DNA of 64,000 nt, taken from Agromyces tardus (GTDB lineage Bacteria; Actinomycetota; Actinomycetes; Actinomycetales; Microbacteriaceae). The translations under genes and the position numbers were made by a program. The DNA is taken from assembly GCF_003710805.1 (NCBI RefSeq), contig NZ_RHHB01000006.1, forward strand, positions 79,072-143,071, in the 5' to 3' direction. Below, piece after piece: positions 57,879 to 64,000 of the stretch (the stretch's first letter is position 1; the number at the start of each line of letters is the position of its first letter). The notes beneath the pieces were generated by a model. That model saw only the letters and a list, made by a program, of their open reading frames with translations. It had not been told where the DNA came from and did not search any database.

Positions 57879-58799
57879 TCAGTCGCCGCGCAACGCGTCG
57901 AGCGCGTGCTGCAGGTCGGCCGGGTACTCCGACTCGAACACGCTCCACGCGCCGTCGGCGGGGTGCGCGAACTCGAGCCGCCGGGCGTGCAGCCACTGCC
58001 GCTCGAGTCCCAGCCGCGCGCTCAGGGCCGGGTCGGCGCCGTACATGGCGTCGCCGGCGCACGGATGCCGCTGCGCCGCCATGTGCACCCGGATCTGGTG
58101 GGTGCGTCCCGTCTCGAGGTGGATCTCGAGCAGCGACGCGTAGGGGAACGCCTCGAGCGTCTCGTAGTGGGTGACGGCGTGCTTGCCCGCCGCGGTCACG
58201 GCGAACTTCCACTCCGAGCGCGGATGCCGCCCGACGGGCGCATCGATCGTGCCGCTGAGCGGATCGGGGTGCCCCTGCACGACGGCGTGGTAGATCTTCT
58301 CGACCTCGCGGTCGTGGAACTGGCGCTTCAGCTCCGTGTAGGCGCGCTCGGACTTCGCGACGACCATGAGCCCGCTCGTGCCGGCGTCGAGGCGGTGCAC
58401 GACGCCCTGTCGCTCGGGAGCGCCCGACGTCGAGATGCGGAACCCTGCGGCCGCGAGGGCGCCCACGACGGTCGGTCCGTCCCACCCCTGCGAGGGATGG
58501 GCGGCCACGCCGGCTGGCTTGTCGACCACCACGAGGTCGTCGTCGTCGTGGACGATGCCCAGTTCGGGCACGGCGATGGGCTCGATCTCGAGCGCACGCG
58601 GCGGCTGCCAGCTCACCTCGAGCCAGGAGCCGCTGCGCAGTCGGTCGGACTTGTCCGCCACGGAGCCGTCGAGGAGCACGCCGCCCGCAGTGGCGACGTC
58701 GGCCGCCATCGTGCGCGAGAACCCGAGGAGCTTCGCGAGCCCCGCGTCGACGCGCACGCCGTCGAGGCCGTCGGGGACGGGAAGGGCGCGGTGCTCCAC
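57879..58799 (-). CDS. RluA/RluD-family RNA pseudouridine synthase
   Basis: 306 residues. An S4 RNA-binding domain (about 10-70: [22 protein letters not shown]) precedes the catalytic domain with [15 protein letters not shown], whose Asp is the nucleophile, and [19 protein letters not shown]. Closest in layout to RluD, which modifies 23S rRNA helix 69; the exact target is not certain. GTG at 58799, one base after the lspA stop; the lspA-rluD pair is common. Confidence 0.93.
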   Translation of the reverse strand: MEHRALPVPDGLDGVRVDAGLAKLLGFSRTMAADVATAGGVLLDGSVADKSDRLRSGSWLEVSWQPPRALEIEPIAVPELGIVHDDDDLVVVDKPAGVAAHPSQGWDGPTVVGALAAAGFRISTSGAPERQGVVHRLDAGTSGLMVVAKSERAYTELKRQFHDREVEKIYHAVVQGHPDPLSGTIDAPVGRHPRSEWKFAVTAAGKHAVTHYETLEAFPYASLLEIHLETGRTHQIRVHMAAQRHPCAGDAMYGADPALSARLGLERQWLHARRLEFAHPADGAWSVFESEYPADLQHALDALRGD

Positions 58800-58800
58800 G

Positions 58801-59439
58801 TCAGGACTCGTGGGCGAGCTCGGCGCCCGCGGCCGGACGCTGCGTTCCGCGCAGCTCCGTGGGCGGCGGAGTGCCGGTGACCGTGCCCGCGGCATCCGCA
58901 GTGCCCTCGTCGCGCTTCGGCTCGCGCACCTGGCGGGTGCCGTCGAGGCCGACGCCGCGGATGGTGAGGATCATGAAGAGCACCATGCTCGACACGATCG
59001 CCATGTCGGCGACGTTGTAGATGGCGGGGATGAGCCACGGCGTCGAGATGAAGTCGATCACGTGCCCCACGCCGAACCCCGGCTCGCGCAGCAGGCGATC
59101 GGTGAGATTGCCCAGCACGCCTCCGAGCAGCAGCCCGAACACCAGGGCCCATGCGATCGAGCGGATGCGACGGGCGAACCACGCGATGAACGTGATCACG
59201 CCGGCCGCGAGGATCGTGAAGATCCAGGTCATGCCGCTCGCGAGGGAGAACGCCGCACCGGGGTTGCGCACGAACTGCCACTGCAGCACGTTGCCCAGCA
59301 CCGGCACGACGTCGCCCTCGGTCAGGTTGGTGACGACGAGGTACTTCGCGAACTGGTCGAGACCGTACACCAGGATGGCGGCGCCGGCGAGGACCAGGAG
59401 GGCGGTGGTGCCGACCTTCGCGGCCCGCTCAGCCGCCAA
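58801..59439 (-). CDS. lspA: Lipoprotein signal peptidase (LspA)
   Basis: Aspartic membrane peptidase that removes prolipoprotein signal peptides. The 212-residue protein has four helices, VRNPGAAFS (57-65), the catalytic Asp114 in GNLTDR and Asp145 in YNVADMAI, and a polar C-terminal tail of about 45 residues that is longer than usual. The likely start is TTG at 59439, overlapping divIVA by 11 bases; the ribosome site is weak, so the exact start is less sure. Confidence 0.9.
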   Translation of the reverse strand: MAAERAAKVGTTALLVLAGAAILVYGLDQFAKYLVVTNLTEGDVVPVLGNVLQWQFVRNPGAAFSLASGMTWIFTILAAGVITFIAWFARRIRSIAWALVFGLLLGGVLGNLTDRLLREPGFGVGHVIDFISTPWLIPAIYNVADMAIVSSMVLFMILTIRGVGLDGTRQVREPKRDEGTADAAGTVTGTPPPTELRGTQRPAAGAELAHES

Positions 59440-60121
59440 AGCCCTGGAAGGTCGGCGCGGGCGCCTGCTCGTTGCTCAGGCCCGATGCGCCGACCGGCGC
59501 CGAGAACCCCTGGTTGCCCGAGACCTGCACGGGAGCGGCGGTGTCGAGCTCGCGCAGCTGGCCCTCGATGTAGCTCTTGAGCTTCGCACGGTAGTCGCGC
59601 TCGAAGACGCGCAGCTCGTCGACCCGCTTCTCGAGCGCGACGCGCTCCTGGTCGAGGATGCTCATCTGCGCACGCGACTTCGCCTCAGCCTCGGCGACGA
59701 CGCGCGCTGCGGTGGCGTGACCCTCGGCGATGAGTGCGTCGCGCTTCTCGACGCCTTCGCGCACGTGCTCCTCGTGGAGGCGACGTGCGAGCTGCAGCAG
59801 GTTCGTGGTGCTGGTCTGCTCATCGAGCTCCGACTGGGCCGACGGCGCCTGCGCGGGCACGGCCACGGTGGGCGGGGCCGCTGCGGGCTCGGCGTACACG
59901 GGCACGGGTGCCGGTGCGGCGGCCGGTGCCGATGCGGCCTCGGAGGCGCGAGCCTCGGCCGCGGAGAGGCGCTGGCGCAGCTCCTCGTTCTCCTGGTTCA
60001 GCCGGCGGAGCTCGACCACCACCTCGTCGAGGAAGTCATCGACCTCGTCCTGGTCGTAGCCCTCCCGGAACTTCGTCGCCTGGAAGCGCTTGTTGACCAC
60101 ATCTTCCGGAGTTAGCGCCAT
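59429..60121 (-). CDS. divIVA: DivIVA/Wag31-family polar growth protein
   Basis: 230-residue coiled-coil scaffold for polar or septal growth. The DivIVA domain MALTPEDVVNKRFQATKF is followed by REGYDQDEVDDFLDEVV, an Ala/Pro-rich linker (about 60-100), then a long coiled coil (about 105-195) and a Gly/Gln tail. ATG at 60121 with GAGGG upstream; TACCGT at 60169-60174 is a candidate -10. In actinobacteria this protein is generally essential. Confidence 0.95.
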   Translation of the reverse strand: MALTPEDVVNKRFQATKFREGYDQDEVDDFLDEVVVELRRLNQENEELRQRLSAAEARASEAASAPAAAPAPVPVYAEPAAAPPTVAVPAQAPSAQSELDEQTSTTNLLQLARRLHEEHVREGVEKRDALIAEGHATAARVVAEAEAKSRAQMSILDQERVALEKRVDELRVFERDYRAKLKSYIEGQLRELDTAAPVQVSGNQGFSAPVGASGLSNEQAPAPTFQGFGG

Positions 60122-60234
60122 GGCTTCCCACCCTCAAATCTGTCGAACTGTTCGATCACGTTCAGCTAACGGTAGCAAAGAGAACCTCACGGATGCAGCG
60201 GAGATGCGCCGGGGGCGATCCTCGCAGGACATCG

Positions 60235-60543
60235 TCAGGCTGTGGCCGCCGCACTCGCGGCGAGCCAGGACACCACGGTCATCGCGACGATGACCACGAG
60301 CATGGCCAGGCTCCAGGCCAGGTCGAGCGCCACCTGTCCGATGCGGATCGGCGGCACGAGACGGCGGAAGAACCGCACGAGCGGGTCCGTCACGGTGTAG
60401 ACGCCCTCGACGAGCACGAGCATGAATCCATGCGGGCGCCACGCGCGATTGAAGGTGCGTACGAGGTCCAGCACGAACCTCGCCCACATCACGAAGAAGT
60501 AGACGAGGAGGATCGTGTAGACGATGTTCCAGACGATCGCCAC
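60235..60543 (-). CDS. YggT-family membrane protein
   Basis: 102-residue protein with two helices (about 5-25 and 70-95) and the YggT hallmark DPLVRFFRRLVPPIRIG. Function is unknown; linked to cell division or potassium homeostasis by gene context and genetics elsewhere. GTG at 60543, nine bases after sepF, in the sepF-yggT-divIVA order found across Gram-positive bacteria. Confidence 0.92.
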   Translation of the reverse strand: MAIVWNIVYTILLVYFFVMWARFVLDLVRTFNRAWRPHGFMLVLVEGVYTVTDPLVRFFRRLVPPIRIGQVALDLAWSLAMLVVIVAMTVVSWLAASAAATA

Positions 60544-60552
60544 GGTCTGGCG

Positions 60553-61026
60553 CTACGAGTGCGAGAAGAACGAGGCGTCGACGTCGCCGTCGGCGTCGCC
60601 GGTCTCCCCCGAGACCACCACGTGCGCCGGCGAGAGCAGGAAGACCTTGCTCGTGACGCGCTCGATCTTGCCGTACAGGCCCTGTGAGAGTCCGCTCGCG
60701 AAGTCGATGAGCCGGCGGGCGTCGCCGTCGGACATCTGCGAGAGGTTGATGATGACGGGCACGCCCTCCCGGAACGACTCCGCGATCACCTGGGCGTCTC
60801 GATACTGGCGCGGGTGCACCGTGAGGATCTCGTTCATCTCCGCCTGCGGGGGTGTCGGTTGCACGTGGTGCTTTCGGAGCGGCGTCACCGCGGCGCCGCC
60901 CCCCTTGGGGGCGGGTGCCGGAGCCGCGTGCACGATGGGCGCCGGCGGGGCCGGCTGCGTCTCGGGCTCGAGCTCCTCGTCGGCCAGGCCGAGGTACACC
61001 ATGGTCTTCTTGAGCGGGTTTGACAT
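60553..61026 (-). CDS. sepF: Cell division protein SepF
   Basis: 157-residue FtsZ-anchoring protein. An N-terminal amphipathic helix ([16 protein letters not shown]) targets the membrane; a Pro/Ala linker (about 25-62) precedes the SepF/DUF552 domain ([19 protein letters not shown] and [21 protein letters not shown]). ATG at 61026 has GGAGG at good spacing. TAGCCT within the palindrome GAGGCTAGCCTC (61057-61068) could be an internal -10. Confidence 0.94.
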   Translation of the reverse strand: MSNPLKKTMVYLGLADEELEPETQPAPPAPIVHAAPAPAPKGGGAAVTPLRKHHVQPTPPQAEMNEILTVHPRQYRDAQVIAESFREGVPVIINLSQMSDGDARRLIDFASGLSQGLYGKIERVTSKVFLLSPAHVVVSGETGDADGDVDASFFSHS

Positions 61027-61066
61027 CGCTGCCTCCGTCACTTCGTCCGTCTCTTCGAGGCTAGCC

Positions 61067-61732
61067 TCATGCCGGTCGATTCCCGGTGATTGCGGTGCCG
61101 ATCCGCAGGTGTGTCGCACCCTCCAAGATCGCCTCGCGATAGTCGTGGGACATCCCCATGGACAGCGCCCCCGCGCCCGGTGCGAGGCGCTGCACGCGCT
61201 CCGAGAGCGTGCGCGCCCTCGCGAACGCGGCGCGGGGCGGTTCGCCGAGCGGCGCGACCGCCATCAGCCCGAGCAACCGCAGTCCGGGCGTGTCGAGCAC
61301 GTGCTCCACGAGCGGCTCGAGGTGCTCCGGCTGCGCGCCGCCGCGTCCCGGATCGTCGGTGAGGTTCACCTGCACGAAGCAGTCGACGGATGCCTCCTCG
61401 GAGCGCAGCGCGTCGACGAGACCGACGCGGTCGACCGAGTGGATGACCGACGCGTAGGCGCGCACCTGCCGTGCCTTCTTGCTCTGGAGTTGGCCGACGA
61501 AGTGCCAGCGGAGGCCGAGGTGCGCGAGCTCCGCAGCCTTGGCCTGCGCCTCCTGGTGCCGGTTCTCGCCCACGTCGGTGACGCCGAGCTCGGCGAGCTG
61601 CGCGATCAGCGACACGGGCTGGAACTTCGTCACGACGATGGTCGTGATGCCGGCCGGATCGCGTCCGGCCTCGGCCGCGGCATCCGCGATGCCCACGCGC
61701 ACGGATGCGAGCCGGGTGGCGAGGTCGCTCAC
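61067..61732 (-). CDS. YggS-family pyridoxal phosphate-binding protein
   Basis: 221-residue alanine racemase N-terminal-fold protein that binds PLP without a known reaction and keeps PLP and amino-acid pools in balance. The PLP lysine is Lys36 in [10 protein letters not shown]; the phosphate site is [15 protein letters not shown] at 61732 with a GGGGGCGAG stretch upstream. Between ftsZ and sepF, its conserved place. Confidence 0.95.
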   Translation of the reverse strand: MSDLATRLASVRVGIADAAAEAGRDPAGITTIVVTKFQPVSLIAQLAELGVTDVGENRHQEAQAKAAELAHLGLRWHFVGQLQSKKARQVRAYASVIHSVDRVGLVDALRSEEASVDCFVQVNLTDDPGRGGAQPEHLEPLVEHVLDTPGLRLLGLMAVAPLGEPPRAAFARARTLSERVQRLAPGAGALSMGMSHDYREAILEGATHLRIGTAITGNRPA

Positions 61733-61763
61733 GCGACTCGCCCCCGGCTGCGACGCACCCGGA

Positions 61764-62972
61764 TCACTTGAGGAAATCGGGGATGTCGAGATCGTCGTCG
61801 GCGTCGGCGAACGCGGGGTCGGAGACGATCTGGTCCGCGGTCGAGGTGCCCGCCTCGCCCCAGTTCGCCGTCTCGACGAGCTCGTCGATGTCGATCTCGC
61901 TGAGCGACTCGTGCGCGGGCTCGTCCCCGATCGACGAGCCGCCCGAGGACGATCCGACCGAGGCGCCGACCGTCGCCGGCACGAAGTTCGTGCGCCGGGC
62001 CTCCACGGGCTGCTTCGTGCCGGGCTCGCCGCCGTCGAAGCCCGCGGCGATGACCGTGACGCGCACCTCGTCTCCGAGGGTGTCGTCGATGACCGCGCCG
62101 AAGATGATGTTCGCCTCGGGGTGCACGGCCTCCTGCACGAGGCGCGCGGCGTCGTTGATCTCGAAGATGCCGAGGTTCGAGCCGCCCTGGATCGACAGCA
62201 GCACGCCGTGCGCGCCGTCGATCGAGGCCTCGAGCAGCGGGCTCGCGACCGCGAGCTCGGCGGCCTTGATGGCGCGGTCGGCGCCGCGGGAGGAGCCGAT
62301 GCCCATGAGCGCGGAGCCGGCGCCCTGCATGACGGACTTGACGTCGGCGAAGTCGAGGTTGATGAGGCCGGGCGTCGTGATGAGGTCGGTGATGCCCTGC
62401 ACACCGGCGAGGAGCACCTGGTCGGCCGTGGCGAACGCCTCGAGCATCGAGATGCCGCGGTCGCTGATCTCGAGCAGCCGGTCGTTGGGCACGACGATGA
62501 GGGTGTCGACCTCCTCCTTCAGTCGCGCGACGCCCTGCTCGGCCTGCGTCTGCCGGCGCTTGCCCTCGAAGCCGAAGGGCTTCGTGACGACGCCGATCGT
62601 GAGGGCGCCGATGGACTTCGCGATGCGGGCGACGACGGGCGCGCCGCCCGTTCCCGTGCCACCGCCCTCGCCCGCGGTGACGAAGACCATGTCGGCGCCC
62701 GCGAGGGCCTCCTCGATCTCCTCGGCGTGATCCTCGGCGGCACGACGGCCGACCTCCGGGTCGGCGCCCGCGCCCAACCCACGGGTCAGGTCGCGGCCGA
62801 CGTCGAGCTTGACGTCGGCGTCGCTCATGAGCAGCGCCTGCGCGTCGGTGTTGATCGCGATGAATTCGACTCCGCGGAGTCCGAGCTCGATCATGCGGTT
62901 GACGGCGTTGACGCCGCCACCGCCGATGCCGACGACCTTGATGACGGCGAGGTAGTTCTGGTTAGTCGACAA
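61764..62972 (-). CDS. ftsZ: Cell division protein FtsZ
   Basis: Tubulin-like GTPase forming the division ring. The 402-residue protein has the tubulin signature GGGTGTG at 103-109, a variable Asp/Ser-rich linker after about 315, and the conserved C-terminal tail [11 protein letters not shown]. The start is TTG at 62972 ([17 protein letters not shown]), with GGAGG eight bases upstream. No ATG or GTG fits the conserved N-terminus. Confidence 0.97.
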   Translation of the reverse strand: MSTNQNYLAVIKVVGIGGGGVNAVNRMIELGLRGVEFIAINTDAQALLMSDADVKLDVGRDLTRGLGAGADPEVGRRAAEDHAEEIEEALAGADMVFVTAGEGGGTGTGGAPVVARIAKSIGALTIGVVTKPFGFEGKRRQTQAEQGVARLKEEVDTLIVVPNDRLLEISDRGISMLEAFATADQVLLAGVQGITDLITTPGLINLDFADVKSVMQGAGSALMGIGSSRGADRAIKAAELAVASPLLEASIDGAHGVLLSIQGGSNLGIFEINDAARLVQEAVHPEANIIFGAVIDDTLGDEVRVTVIAAGFDGGEPGTKQPVEARRTNFVPATVGASVGSSSGGSSIGDEPAHESLSEIDIDELVETANWGEAGTSTADQIVSDPAFADADDDLDIPDFLK

Positions 62973-63179
62973 TTTCCGGCCCTCCGTGCGAACTCTGAAC
63001 TCTGAACCTCGAGTTGAAGGTTAAAGTTTTGCCGAGTATGCAATTCCTGATCCGAAGGTATGGCGGATGCCTCCGCCCTCCCCCTCGGCACGCCCGCGTG
63101 TCGCGAATCCGAACCGGCATCCGTCGGCGGTCGCGCACCCGGCAGCGGGCGCGCAGAGCGCACGAACGCGCGCGAGCCG
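62973..63179 (-). promoter_or_regulatory. 207-base region ahead of ftsZ
   Basis: An unusually AT-rich stretch for this genome between ftsQ and ftsZ. On the minus strand it holds TTGCATACTC, AAACTTTAACC, and a direct repeat GTTCAGAGTTCAGAGTTC ending 22 bases before the TTG, with the GGAGG ribosome site next. ftsZ promoters commonly lie here in actinobacteria; I cannot assign one with confidence. Confidence 0.5.
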
Positions 63180-64000
63180 TCACTCGGTGACAGGACTCAT
63201 GGGCGCCGACACGTCGTAGCGCGACACCTCGTCGGGCGGCGCCGCCCGCATGAGCGCGGCGAGCACGTCGGCCTTGAGGCGCGAGTCCTCGGCGCTCCCC
63301 CACACGACGTTCGCGCCGCCGACGAGGTCGAAGCGCACGTCGTCGGCCGTCGCCGCGGTCACGCGCTCGAGCTGGGCGCGCACGTCGGCGGGAAGGCTGC
63401 GCACGACCGCCGCGACGGCCCGGAACCCCTCGCCGCCGACGCCGCCCTCCGCCTCGATGAGCGGCATCCCGTCGGGTCGCGTCTCGGGGCGGTCGATCAC
63501 GACCCCCGCGGCGTCGACGAGCTCGAGCCCGCGAGCCGTGTCGACCACGCCCACGGGGGTGCGCTCCACGATGCGCACGACGAGCGTGCCCGGCGGGATG
63601 GTCTCGGTGGAGTACGTCTCGATGAGCGGGAAGTCGGCGAGCGATCGGTGCACGTCGTCGGAGCTGATGAGCGGCAGGGGCGTGCCCAGCTCGTCGGCGA
63701 ACGCCGCGGTGAGCTGCGCGACCGGGATGCGGTTCGCCCCCTCGACCCGCACCTCGCGCAGCGCCATGAGCGGCGTGTACGCGGCGACGACGACGAGCAC
63801 GACGAGCACGACGATCGAGCCCAGACCGACGATCCACGCCATGCGGCGCATGCGGCTGCGCTTCGTGAAGCGCCGCACCTCCTGCTTCTCGTAGCGCCGC
63901 CGCTCGCGTGCCGCAGCCGCGACGGCCCGGCGCGCCGCACGCTCGTCGGACGGCGCCGCGGCACCGCCCCCGCCCGGCGTGGCCGCCGCGTCCGACGGCG
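63180..64000 (-). CDS. ftsQ: Cell division protein FtsQ (start beyond window)
   Basis: Bitopic divisome protein linking early and late division proteins. The visible 272 codons comprise a cytoplasmic Arg/Ala-rich N-terminus, one membrane helix (VLVVLVVVAAY), the POTRA domain (REVRVEGANRIPVAQL) and the FtsQ-type beta domain. The frame is open to the window end, so the start codon lies past 64000. An in-frame GTG at 63876-63878 is inside the conserved basic segment and is not likely to be the start. Confidence 0.92.
   Translation of the reverse strand, partial: PSDAAATPGGGGAAAPSDERAARRAVAAAARERRRYEKQEVRRFTKRSRMRRMAWIVGLGSIVVLVVLVVVAAYTPLMALREVRVEGANRIPVAQLTAAFADELGTPLPLISSDDVHRSLADFPLIETYSTETIPPGTLVVRIVERTPVGVVDTARGLELVDAAGVVIDRPETRPDGMPLIEAEGGVGGEGFRAVAAVVRSLPADVRAQLERVTAATADDVRFDLVGGANVVWGSAEDSRLKADVLAALMRAAPPDEVSRYDVSAPMSPVTE

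Noticed and set aside
54784..58143. A 1119-codon open frame on the plus strand opposite dnaE and the RluD-like gene
   Set aside because: It mirrors the codon bias of the minus-strand genes; its product is low-complexity Arg/Ala/Val/Asp with no motif, while dnaE on the other strand has every family feature.
63876..63878. GTG as start of ftsQ
   Set aside because: The ribosome-like AGGAG abuts the codon without spacing, and the open frame continues upstream in the basic Ala/Arg-rich style typical of actinobacterial FtsQ N-termini.

Overview
The window is 64 kb of high-GC DNA with the gene content of a Gram-positive actinobacterial core chromosome. Several features point to Microbacteriaceae (Agromyces, Leifsonia or Microbacterium-like): FtsZ, SepF, YggT and DivIVA arranged as in actinobacterial dcw clusters, HrcA with a downstream dnaJ2, a GTCGAGTAG...GTATCGAGAC dispersed repeat, frequent -10 boxes of the form TANNNT placed 6-10 bases before start codons, and heavy use of the hexamer GGATGC/GCATCC. 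The genus is an inference. I found no prophage, transposase, CRISPR array, rRNA or tRNA. No gene-free stretch exceeds 250 bases.

Layout, left to right. 1-2983 (minus): dus-dgt-dnaG. 3070-6136: a YbaK-type deacylase convergent with a DsbA-family oxidoreductase that is coupled to a 42-residue cysteine protein, then uppS and recO; a cluster of inverted repeats sits at the convergence. 6282-8950: a TRIC/UPF0126 channel, then leuA with a structured leader. 9070-13218: a histidine kinase/response regulator pair followed by an ABC ATPase/permease pair. 13260-20370 (minus): hrcA-dnaJ-rsmE-HIT-phoH-ybeY-CorC/HlyC-like-era, headed by a CIRCE operator. 20571-21560: two DUF4870 membrane proteins. 21690-26091 (minus): lepA, a small membrane protein, a DUF1990 protein and hemW. 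26171-29272 (plus): a second two-component pair, an alpha/beta hydrolase and rpsT with its own promoter and a folded leader. 29420-37824 (minus): pabB-like, leuS, comEA, comEC, holA. 37905-43870 (minus): cydABDC, ending in a DUF305 remnant. 43992-46140 (plus): a BlaI-type repressor, an M56 metallopeptidase and a DedA protein. 46137-50083 (minus): a TetR regulator and an osmoprotectant-type ABC importer. 50188-51243 (plus): an App1/DUF2183 protein. 51291-58799 (minus): pyrD, nrdR, hisD, dnaE, rluD-like. 58801-64000 (minus): ftsQ (cut by the window edge), ftsZ, yggS, sepF, yggT, divIVA, lspA.

Most of the window is conserved housekeeping: DNA replication (dnaG, dnaE, holA), translation and RNA modification (era, ybeY, rsmE, dus, leuS, lepA, rpsT), protein folding (hrcA, dnaJ), competence (comEA, comEC) and cell division. 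I do not see a clearly new multi-gene system. The items most worth following up are small: the 42-residue protein coupled to the DsbA homologue, whose stop codon lies in a dispersed repeat; an exact 20-bp tandem repeat over the 3' end of holA; the folded leaders of leuA and rpsT; a palindromic operator between the BlaI-type repressor and cydABDC; and the DUF305 fragment in frame behind cydC.
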